Positions 1 to 4,954 of a stretch of DNA of 5,163 nt are shown piece by piece; positions within the stretch are counted from its first letter, which is position 1, and every line of letters begins with the position of its first letter. Under the pieces are notes generated by a model. That model was not told the DNA's origin. It searched no databases and saw nothing but the letters and a program-made list of their open reading frames with translations. This DNA is from an uncultured Burkholderiaceae bacterium (GTDB taxonomy: Bacteria; Pseudomonadota; Gammaproteobacteria; Burkholderiales; Burkholderiaceae_F): NCBI GenBank assembly GCA_937936215.1, contig CALGWX010000128.1, positions 1 to 5,163 of the forward strand. Direction: 5' to 3'. A program made the position numbers and the translations under genes.

Positions 1-1
1 A

Positions 2-75
2 TGGAGGCGGGGGTCGGAATCGAACCGGCGTCCACGGATTTGCAGTCCGCTGCATGGCCACTCTGCCACCCCGCC
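2..75 (-). tRNA. cysT: tRNA-Cys (anticodon GCA)
   Basis: On the minus strand this folds as a complete 74-nt cloverleaf with an encoded CCA end. The acceptor stem GGCGGGG pairs perfectly with CCCCGCC, and the discriminator base is U, as expected for cysteine tRNAs. The anticodon loop CUGCAAA presents GCA (plus positions 41-43), which reads the Cys codons UGC and UGU. The T loop is UUCGAUU. One oddity is the T stem (GCCGG against CCGAC), which contains a C·A mismatch at its second pair. The gene lies downstream of tRNA-Gly in the order known from E. coli (pgsA-glyW-cysT). Any further tRNA (leuZ in E. coli) would lie outside the window. Confidence 0.96.
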
Positions 76-80
76 ATGAA

Positions 81-119
81 CCTGCGGCGCATTGTAGCGG
101 CGCAGGTGAGCGCATAAAA
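81..119 (-). promoter_or_regulatory. Putative tRNA-Cys promoter inside an inverted repeat
   Basis: On the minus strand a TACAAT hexamer (plus 91-96; 5 of 6 to the -10 consensus) lies 15 bases before the first base of tRNA-Cys. It is followed by a GC-rich discriminator (GCGCCG) of the kind seen at stable-RNA promoters under stringent control. The -35 position (about 114-119, TTTTAT) is poor and overlaps the T-tract of the preceding terminator. The TACAAT is also exactly the 6-base loop of an inverted repeat, with arms 81-90 and 97-106 matching at 9 of 10 positions. It could instead be only an RNA hairpin used in tRNA processing. Confidence 0.45.
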
Positions 120-145
120 AAAGGGGAAACGGCACGCTTCCCCTT
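116..145 (-). terminator. Rho-independent terminator between the two tRNA genes
   Basis: In the minus-strand transcript an 8-bp perfect stem, AAGGGGAA (plus 138-145) with UUCCCCUU (121-128), closes a 9-base loop and is followed directly by five more U residues (116-120). It begins only 7 bases after the CCA end of tRNA-Gly, so it should end the uvrC-pgsA-tRNA-Gly transcript before tRNA-Cys. The opposite strand has no U-tract, so the site works only in the minus direction. Termination may be incomplete. Confidence 0.82.
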
Positions 146-152
146 GCAGGTT

Positions 153-228
153 TGGAGCGGGAAACGAGTCTCGAACTCGCGACCTCAACCTTGGCAAGGT
201 TGCGCTCTACCAACTGAGCTATTCCCGC
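153..228 (-). tRNA. glyW: tRNA-Gly (anticodon GCC)
   Basis: On the minus strand this is a 76-nt cloverleaf with an encoded CCA end. The acceptor stem GCGGGAA pairs with UUCCCGC, the discriminator is U, and the D arm is GCUC-AGUUGGUA-GAGC. The anticodon stem is CAACC/GGUUG with loop UUGCCAA, giving anticodon GCC (plus 193-195) for GGC and GGU codons, which are abundant in a GC-rich genome. The T arm is canonical (GCGAG, UUCGAGA, CUCGU). It lies 44 bases downstream of the pgsA stop and has its own consensus promoter in that gap. Confidence 0.98.
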
Positions 229-238
229 GCAGGCGCGG

Positions 239-266
239 ATTATATCGGCGAGCCGTGGCCTGTCAA
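239..266 (-). promoter_or_regulatory. Consensus sigma-70-type promoter for tRNA-Gly
   Basis: On the minus strand a perfect TTGACA (plus 261-266) and a perfect TATAAT (239-244) are separated by 16 bases. The sequence after the -10 box is GC-rich (CCGCGCC), as at rRNA and tRNA promoters subject to growth-rate and ppGpp control. Initiation about 7 bases past the -10 box would leave a leader of only a few bases before the tRNA 5' end at 228, fitting a dedicated tRNA promoter. The -35 box lies 6 bases past the pgsA stop codon. Confidence 0.9.
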
Positions 267-272
267 AAACGC

Positions 273-845
273 TCAGCTGCCGCCGCTGTTCAGGTGCGGC
301 CAGGCCAGGCGCAAGTAATAGAACATCGAGTACAGCGTCAGCGCGGCGGCGATATAGATCAGCGCCGTGCCGATGGCCGCCACCGGGATGCCGAACAGCG
401 GGTCGTGGTACAGCAGCACCGGGATCGCGACCATCTGCATGATTGTCTTGAGCTTGCCGAGCCAGTTGACGGCCACGCTGGCCGAAGCGCCGACGATCGC
501 CATCCACTCGCGCAGCGCCGACACGGTGATCTCGCGGCCGATGATCACCAGCGCCACGAACTCGTCGATGCGGCCGAGCGCCAGCAGCACCACCAGCGCC
601 GCGCAGACCATCAGCTTGTCGGCCACCGGGTCGAGGAAGGCGCCCAGCGGCGTGGCCATCTGGTACTTGCGGGCGAGATAGCCGTCGAAGGCGTCGGTGA
701 TCGCCGCCAGCGTGAACAGCGCACAGGCCGTCAAGTTCTTCCAGTGCGGCGGCAGCACGCCCTCGGGCAGGTAGAAGACGCCGATGACCATCGGGATCAT
801 CACAATCCGCGCCCACGTCAGGAGCATCGGCACATTGATCGGCAT
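273..845 (-). CDS. pgsA: CDP-diacylglycerol--glycerol-3-phosphate 3-phosphatidyltransferase (phosphatidylglycerophosphate synthase)
   Basis: This inner-membrane enzyme transfers the phosphatidyl group from CDP-diacylglycerol to sn-glycerol 3-phosphate. The product is phosphatidylglycerophosphate, the committed step to phosphatidylglycerol and cardiolipin. The 190-residue protein carries the full CDP-alcohol phosphotransferase signature D-x2-D-G-x2-A-R-x8-G-x3-D-x3-D at residues 51-76 (D51, D54, G55, A58, R59, G68, D72, D76), whose aspartates bind the metal and act in catalysis. Hydrophobic segments lie near residues 7-27, 36-50, 78-91, 95-103, 132-146 and 153-177, fitting a polytopic protein. 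The stretch REITVSALREWMA (104-116) and the PTLLT-like N-terminus (here PMLLT) are typical of PgsA. Its length is close to the 182 residues of E. coli. The ATG sits 8 bases after the uvrC stop. An AAGAAG sequence just upstream is a modest ribosome-binding site, so translational coupling to uvrC is likely. Confidence 0.96.
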   Translation of the reverse strand: MPINVPMLLTWARIVMIPMVIGVFYLPEGVLPPHWKNLTACALFTLAAITDAFDGYLARKYQMATPLGAFLDPVADKLMVCAALVVLLALGRIDEFVALVIIGREITVSALREWMAIVGASASVAVNWLGKLKTIMQMVAIPVLLYHDPLFGIPVAAIGTALIYIAAALTLYSMFYYLRLAWPHLNSGGS

Positions 846-853
846 GTTCTTCT

Positions 854-2713
854 TCAGCCTGGCTGCCCGTGCAGTTGCGCGTAGATGCGCTCGGCGAGCT
901 TACGGGAAACGCCATCGACCCGCGCGATGTCCTCGACCGACGCCGCCATCAGCCCGCGCAGGCCGCCGAAGCGGGCCAGCAGGCGCTGCCGCCGCTTCGG
1001 GCCGATGCCCTCCATGTCCTCCAGCTGCGAGGTCTGGCGCGGCCTGGCGCGCCGTGCGCGCATGCCGGTGATGGCGAAGCGGTGCGCTTCGTCGCGAATC
1101 TGCGCAATCAGCAGCAGCGCCTGCGAGTCGCGGCCGAGGCGCATCGGCGAGCGGCCGTCGGCGAACACGAGCTCCTCGAGGCCGACCTTGCGCTCGGGGC
1201 CCTTGGCCACGCCGACCAGGATGCCGGCATCGAGCCCAAGTTCCTCGAAGACCTGGCGCGCCACTTCGACCTGGCCGGCGCCCCCATCGATCAGCACCAG
1301 CGACGGCGCCACGCCCTCCCCGCTCGCCACGCGTTGGTAGCGGCGCGTCAGCGCCTGCCGCATCGCGGCGTAGTCGTCGCCCGGCGCGACGTCGTCGATG
1401 TTGTAGCGCCGGTACTCGGCCGGCTGCATCGCGTGGTCGTGATAGACGACACAGGCGGCCTGCGTGGCCTCGCCCATCGTGTGGCTGACGTCGAAGCACT
1501 CGACGCGCAGCCGCGCCGGGTCGCCGTCGGGCGCCGCCAGTCCCAGCGCGTCGATTAGCGCCTGCGTGCGCGCCTGCTGCGAGCCGTCGTCGGCCAGCCG
1601 GCGCGCCAGCGCGAGCCGCGCGTTCGCCTCGGCCATCTCGAGCCAGCGCCGGCGCTGGCCCTGCGAATGGCGCAGCACGAGTAGCTTCTCGCCGGCGGGG
1701 CGGATCGGCGCGATCTCGTCGGCGTCGAGGTCGGCATTGACGATCAGCACCGGCGGCGCCGAAAGGTCGGCGTAGTGCTGCGACACGAAGGCTTCCAGCA
1801 CCTCTGACGCGTCGGCTTCCTCGGCGAGGCGGGTCGGAAAGTACGGCCGGTCGCCGAGGTGGCGGCCGCCGCGCACCATCGCCAGGTTGACGCAGGCCTG
1901 CCCCCGCTCGATCGCCACCGCGATGACGTCGGCGTCGGTGTCGCCGCCGGTGGTCTGCACCGCCTGCTGGTGCAGCACCCGCGACAGGCTGCCGAGCTGG
2001 TCGCGCACCGCCGCCGCCTCCTCGAAGCGAAGCTCGGCGGCAAGATGCTGCATCCTCGACTCCAGTTCGGCCGTCACTTCCGCCGTCTGCCCGCGCAGGA
2101 AGCGCACGGCGCGATCGACGTCGGCCGCATAGGCCGCGGCATCGATCAGGCCGACGCAGGGCGCGCTACAGCGGCCGATCTGGTGCAGCAGGCAGGGCCG
2201 CGAGCGGTTGGCGAAGACCGTGTCCTCGCAGGTTCGCAGGCGGAACACCTTCTGCAGCACGCGGATGCTGTCCTTCACCGCCCAGGCGTTCGGATACGGG
2301 CCGAAGTAGCGCGCGCGCCGGTCCGGTGCGCCGCGGAAGTAGGCGATGCGCGGAAATTCGTGCGCGGTGAACTTCAGGTACGGATACGACTTGTCGTCGC
2401 GGAACAGGATGTTGTAGCGCGGCGCCAGCTGCTTGATGAGGTTGTTCTCGAGCAGCAGCGCCTCGGCCTCAGAGCGCGTGACGGTGGTGTCGATCGCCGC
2501 CACCCGCGCCAGCATGTGCGCCGTGCGCGGCCCCACGCCCTTGTTGAAATAGGACGCGACCCGCTTCTTCAGGTCGCGCGCCTTGCCGACGTACAGCACC
2601 TGGCCGGCGGCATCGAGCATCCGGTAGACGCCGGGCAGGTGCGGCAGCGCATCGACGATCGGGCGCGGGTCGAACGCGGGCGCGCACGCGCTGGGGCTGG
2701 GCGAGGAAGGCAT
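854..2713 (-). CDS. uvrC: Excinuclease ABC subunit C (UvrC)
   Basis: UvrC is the nuclease of the UvrABC nucleotide excision repair complex. It binds the UvrB-DNA complex and cuts on both sides of a lesion. The 619-residue protein has all expected parts in order. The GIY-YIG nuclease domain covers about 26-104 (G28-V-Y30, Y41-V-G43, K44, R51, Y55, E89, N101) and makes the 3' cut. A four-cysteine motif, C162-x11-C174-x7-C182-x3-C186, has the spacing of the E. coli [4Fe-4S] ligands. The UvrB-binding UVR motif lies near 213-245. The RNase H-like domain that makes the 5' cut has D408, D447, D476 and H544. A tandem helix-hairpin-helix region lies near 565-615. The N-terminus has a short Pro/Ser-rich extension before the GIY domain. 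No good Shine-Dalgarno sequence precedes the ATG, and I see no better in-frame start. It is the first gene of the uvrC-pgsA unit and diverges from efp. Confidence 0.98.
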   Translation of the reverse strand: MPSSPSPSACAPAFDPRPIVDALPHLPGVYRMLDAAGQVLYVGKARDLKKRVASYFNKGVGPRTAHMLARVAAIDTTVTRSEAEALLLENNLIKQLAPRYNILFRDDKSYPYLKFTAHEFPRIAYFRGAPDRRARYFGPYPNAWAVKDSIRVLQKVFRLRTCEDTVFANRSRPCLLHQIGRCSAPCVGLIDAAAYAADVDRAVRFLRGQTAEVTAELESRMQHLAAELRFEEAAAVRDQLGSLSRVLHQQAVQTTGGDTDADVIAVAIERGQACVNLAMVRGGRHLGDRPYFPTRLAEEADASEVLEAFVSQHYADLSAPPVLIVNADLDADEIAPIRPAGEKLLVLRHSQGQRRRWLEMAEANARLALARRLADDGSQQARTQALIDALGLAAPDGDPARLRVECFDVSHTMGEATQAACVVYHDHAMQPAEYRRYNIDDVAPGDDYAAMRQALTRRYQRVASGEGVAPSLVLIDGGAGQVEVARQVFEELGLDAGILVGVAKGPERKVGLEELVFADGRSPMRLGRDSQALLLIAQIRDEAHRFAITGMRARRARPRQTSQLEDMEGIGPKRRQRLLARFGGLRGLMAASVEDIARVDGVSRKLAERIYAQLHGQPG

Positions 2714-2821
2714 GTCGGGTCGACCGCCAGGCCCGCTCTATACTTGCAGGCTTTTCAAAGACTTGTCGCGGCTCGACCGATTGTAAGTGCGGCCGGCCGC
2801 GCTGCCACCAGGACCCCTCCC
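2714..2821. promoter_or_regulatory. Divergent uvrC/efp intergenic region
   Basis: These 108 bases must hold the promoters of both the leftward uvrC-pgsA unit and rightward efp. Two overlapping -10-like hexamers share one TATA core: TATACT on plus (2739-2744) and TATAGA on minus (2737-2742). Neither has a convincing -35 box at 16-18 bases. A second weak candidate for efp is TTGTAA (2781-2786). A perfect 12-bp palindrome GCGGCCGGCCGC lies at 2789-2800, and an 8-bp palindrome GGTCGACC at 2718-2725. TCGACCG occurs twice on plus (2720-2726 and 2773-2779). The location of promoters here is certain by context, but the exact boxes are not. Confidence 0.4.
2810..2813 (+). promoter_or_regulatory. efp ribosome-binding site
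   Basis: AGGA ends 8 bases before the ATG at 2822. This supports the ATG as the true start of efp. The same reading frame stays open far upstream, antisense to uvrC, so the site decides the start. Confidence 0.65.
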
Positions 2822-3388
2822 ATGGCCAAGATCCTCGCCACCGAAATCCGCGCCGGCAACCTGATCGAACTCGACAAGCGCATTTGGCGCGTGCTCAAGT
2901 CCTACCACGTGCACGTCGGCGGCCGCGGCGGCGCCTACATGCAGATCGAGATCAAGGACGTCGAAAGCGGACAGAAGCGCAACGAGCGCCTGTCCACCGA
3001 CGAGCGCGTCGAGCGCCCCTTCATCGACCGCCGCACGATGACCTACTCGTACCACGACGGCTCGAACTACGTCTTCATGGACAACGAGACCTTCGAGCAG
3101 ATCTCGCTCGGCGCCGATTTCCTCGAAGGCCAGGCCGAGTACCTGCTGCCGAACATGGAGGTCGAGATTAACTTCCACAACGAGCGGCCGATCGGCATCC
3201 AGCTGCCCACCACGGTGGTGCTGGAAGTGGTGGAGACCGAGCCGGGCATCAAGAACGCCACCGCCACCACCTCGTTCAAGCCAGCCAAGCTCGAAACCGG
3301 CCTCGTCGTGCAGGTGCCGCCCTTCGTGAACGCCGGCGAGAAGATCCGCGTCAGCACCGACGACGGCTCCTACGTCGAGCGCGCGTAA
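2822..3388 (+). CDS. efp: Translation elongation factor P (EF-P)
   Basis: EF-P binds between the P and E sites of ribosomes stalled at consecutive prolines and promotes peptide-bond formation. The 188 residues match the family length. An N-terminal KOW-like domain (about 1-63) begins with MAKILATEIRAGN, a central OB domain (about 66-128) contains YVFMDNETFEQ (83-93), and a C-terminal OB domain (about 131-188) ends GEKIRVSTDDGSYVERA. The tip of the loop that reaches the P-site tRNA reads V-G-G-R35-G-G-A. Arginine therefore replaces the lysine of E. coli K34, and the preceding proline is glycine. Arginine at this site is rhamnosylated by EarP in Neisseria and Pseudomonas, but no earP is visible here and the rest of the protein does not resemble the EarP-type EF-P I know. 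The EF-P-like paralogue EfpL/YeiP also has arginine in the loop, but its C-terminus differs. AGGA lies 8 bases before the chosen ATG. Confidence 0.96.
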   Translation: MAKILATEIRAGNLIELDKRIWRVLKSYHVHVGGRGGAYMQIEIKDVESGQKRNERLSTDERVERPFIDRRTMTYSYHDGSNYVFMDNETFEQISLGADFLEGQAEYLLPNMEVEINFHNERPIGIQLPTTVVLEVVETEPGIKNATATTSFKPAKLETGLVVQVPPFVNAGEKIRVSTDDGSYVERA

Positions 3389-3450
3389 GGGGCTGGACCC
3401 GGTCCCGCCGCAGGGCCTCGCGCTTGGCCGCGACGAGCGAGCCTGACACC

Positions 3451-4659
3451 ATGACTGCCGCCGCCGTGCCGCCGCTGGCGCTCGCCGGCGTGCGCGTCGT
3501 CGAGATGGGCCAGCTCATCGCCGGCCCGTTCGCCGGCAAGATGCTCGCCGAGTTCGGCGCCGACGTGATCAAGGTCGAGCCGCCCGGCGAGGGCGACCCG
3601 CTGCGCAAGTGGCGGTTGCTGAAGGACGGCACCAGCGTATGGTGGCAGGTGCAGTCGCGCAACAAGCGCTCGATCGCGCTCGACCTGCGCAGCGCCGAGG
3701 GTCAGGACGTGGCCCGGCGCCTGGTCGCTGAGGCCGACGTACTGATCGAGAACTTCCGCCCGGGTACCCTCGAAGGCTGGGGCCTGGGCTGGGAGCAGCT
3801 TTCGGCGCTGAACCCCGGCCTGGTGATGCTGCGCATCTCCGGCTACGGCCAGACCGGCCCGTATCGCGACCAGCCGGGCTTTGGCGTCATCGGCGAGGCG
3901 ATGGGCGGGCTGCGCTACCTCACCGGAGAGCCGGGACGCGTTCCGGTGCGGGTGGGGGTATCCATCGGTGACACGCTGGCCGCGCTGCATGGCGTGATCG
4001 GCGTGCTGCTGGCGCTTTATCACCGCAAGGTCAATGGCGGCGCTGGCCAGGTGATCGACGTGGCGCTGTACGAGTCGGTGTTCAACGTAATGGAGAGCCT
4101 GATTCCGGAGTACAGCGTCTTCGGCGTCGTGCGCGAGCCCAGTGGCAGCAGCATGCCGGGCATCGCGCCGACCAATGCCTATCGCTGCCGCGACGGCTAC
4201 GCCTTGATCGCCGGCAACGGCGACAGCATCTTCAAGCGTCTGATGGAGGCGATCGGGCGCAAGGACCTGGCCGACGCGCCCGATCTAGCCAACAACGTTG
4301 GCCGGGTGGCGCGCGTGGCCGAGATCGACACCGCCATCGAAGCGTGGACCTCGACGCGGTCGGTCGCCGAGGTGCTGGCGGCGATGGCCGCCGCGCGCGT
4401 GCCCGCCGGCCGCGTGTACACCGCGAAGGACATCGCCGAGGACCCGCACTACCGCGCCCGCGACATGATCCTGACGCAGGTGACCCGCGATGGCTGGAGC
4501 CTCGAGGTTCCGGGCGTGGTGCCGAAGCTATCCGCCACGCCGGGCCGGCTTCGCACCGCCGCGCCGCGGCTGGGCGAGGACACGGACGCCGTCCTGCGCG
4601 AGCTGGGGTTCGACGACGCGGCCATCGCCGCCCTGCGCGCCAAGGGCGTGCTCGGCTGA
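3451..4659 (+). CDS. CaiB/BaiF (family III) CoA-transferase, substrate unknown
   Basis: Family III CoA-transferases move CoA between carboxylic acids through aspartyl-CoA thioester and anhydride intermediates. They are cytoplasmic and usually form interlocked dimers. The 402-residue product shows the family's N-terminal Rossmann-like signature: LAGVRVVEMGQLIAGPFAGK at 11-30, then FGADVIKVEPPGEGDP (35-50), RNKRSIALDL (70-79) and ENFRPGTLEGWGLG (100-113). G-Y-G-Q-T-G-P follows at 131-137. The expected catalytic aspartate is D174 in SIGDTLAALHG, aligned by motif with Asp169 of formyl-CoA transferase. A GNGDSIF segment (255-261) is probably the mobile glycine loop. Length is typical. The family covers formyl-, carnitine-, succinyl-, glutarate- and bile-acid-CoA transfer, and I cannot choose a substrate. 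ATG 3451 is preferred over an in-frame TTG at 3424, because only about 10 residues normally precede the first motif; neither has a strong ribosome-binding site. It may be co-transcribed with efp, 62 bases upstream, with no terminator between. Confidence 0.93.
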   Translation: MTAAAVPPLALAGVRVVEMGQLIAGPFAGKMLAEFGADVIKVEPPGEGDPLRKWRLLKDGTSVWWQVQSRNKRSIALDLRSAEGQDVARRLVAEADVLIENFRPGTLEGWGLGWEQLSALNPGLVMLRISGYGQTGPYRDQPGFGVIGEAMGGLRYLTGEPGRVPVRVGVSIGDTLAALHGVIGVLLALYHRKVNGGAGQVIDVALYESVFNVMESLIPEYSVFGVVREPSGSSMPGIAPTNAYRCRDGYALIAGNGDSIFKRLMEAIGRKDLADAPDLANNVGRVARVAEIDTAIEAWTSTRSVAEVLAAMAAARVPAGRVYTAKDIAEDPHYRARDMILTQVTRDGWSLEVPGVVPKLSATPGRLRTAAPRLGEDTDAVLRELGFDDAAIAALRAKGVLG

Positions 4660-4693
4660 CCGGTGGCCTCGCACGGCGGCGCCCCTGGCGGCT

Positions 4694-4728
4694 GCCGCCA
4701 CGACCACCACGACCCGCCGCCACGACCA
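4694..4728. repeat. 13-bp direct repeat GCCGCCACGACCA
   Basis: Two perfect copies lie at 4694-4706 and 4716-4728, with a partial third copy (CCACGACC, 4707-4714) between them. The local sequence is a C-rich, G-poor run on the plus strand. It could be a relic of slippage and has no evident function. Confidence 0.6.
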
Positions 4729-4901
4729 TCGTGTCGATCCGCCGGCCGGTGCCGCGCTCGATCGCATGGCCTCGTCCAGCCGCGCTGCGGAGCGAGCCTT
4801 CGCCGCCGCGACCACTGCGTCCATGCGCCAGCCGGCACCACGCGCGCTCACGGCACTTCTGCCCGCTGCGTTGACCCCGCCGTCGTCGCCGCCGCAACAG
4901 C

Positions 4902-4940
4902 TTGAGGAGGCCGGCCGCAGGGTCGGCTTGGCCGCCTCAA
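4902..4940. terminator. Long imperfect hairpin, possible terminator for nagZ or both convergent genes
   Basis: TTGAGGAGGCC (4902-4912) pairs with GGCCGCCTCAA (4930-4940) with one mismatch (4908/4934). The loop contains an inner 4-bp stem, GCCG/CGGC (4914-4917 with 4924-4927). The hairpin lies 14 bases past the stop of the minus-strand gene, where a terminator is expected. Neither strand has a U-tract after the stem, so it is not a standard intrinsic terminator. It may protect mRNA 3' ends or cooperate with Rho. Confidence 0.4.
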
Positions 4941-4954
4941 CTGCGATTGCGCCG

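Larger units (their letters stand above)
4660..4954. other. Intergenic region between convergent genes, no convincing gene
   Basis: This 295-base gap lies between the CoA-transferase stop and the stop of the minus-strand nagZ-like gene. Open frames cross it on both strands, but their predicted products are low-complexity strings of Arg, Ala, Pro and Gly. Such strings are expected by chance in GC-rich DNA, and none has a recognisable domain or ribosome-binding site. The region holds a short direct repeat near its start and a long imperfect hairpin near its end. I see no RNA gene. Confidence 0.6.

Noticed and set aside
54..884. A 276-codon plus-strand frame across both tRNA genes and antisense to pgsA.
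   Set aside because: It overlaps two certain tRNA genes and the certain pgsA gene, and its product is a His/Arg/Gln-rich string with no domain.
1859..3388. A 509-codon plus-strand frame that runs antisense to uvrC and continues into efp, resembling a fused long protein.
   Set aside because: The first 320 or so codons are the shadow of uvrC, with Arg/Ala/Gly-rich low-complexity output. EF-P has its normal N-terminus and an AGGA ribosome-binding site at ATG 2822. GC-rich DNA simply lacks stop codons upstream.
3389..3450. A possible terminator after efp based on GGACCCGGTCC and GGCC...GGCC.
   Set aside because: The first palindrome has no room for a loop, the second stem has only 4 pairs, and there is no U-tract.
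3424..3450. TTG at 3424 as the start of the CoA-transferase, adding 9 residues.
   Set aside because: There is no ribosome-binding site and the extra residues are not family-like. The ATG at 3451 gives the usual short lead before the first conserved motif.
3370..4023. A 217-codon minus-strand frame antisense to the CoA-transferase.
   Set aside because: The plus-strand frame carries clear family III CoA-transferase motifs throughout. The antisense product has no recognisable features.
4232..4897. Minus-strand frames (221, 130 and 107 codons) overlapping the 3' end of the CoA-transferase gene and the following gap.
   Set aside because: The products are Arg/Ala/Gly/Ser-rich without domains, have no clear ribosome-binding site, and mostly lie antisense to a real gene.
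4663..4905. An 80-codon plus-strand frame just after the CoA-transferase stop, rich in His, Cys, Arg and Pro.
   Set aside because: Its composition follows directly from the C-rich direct repeat. It has no ribosome-binding site, and no spacing of Cys/His fits a known metal site.
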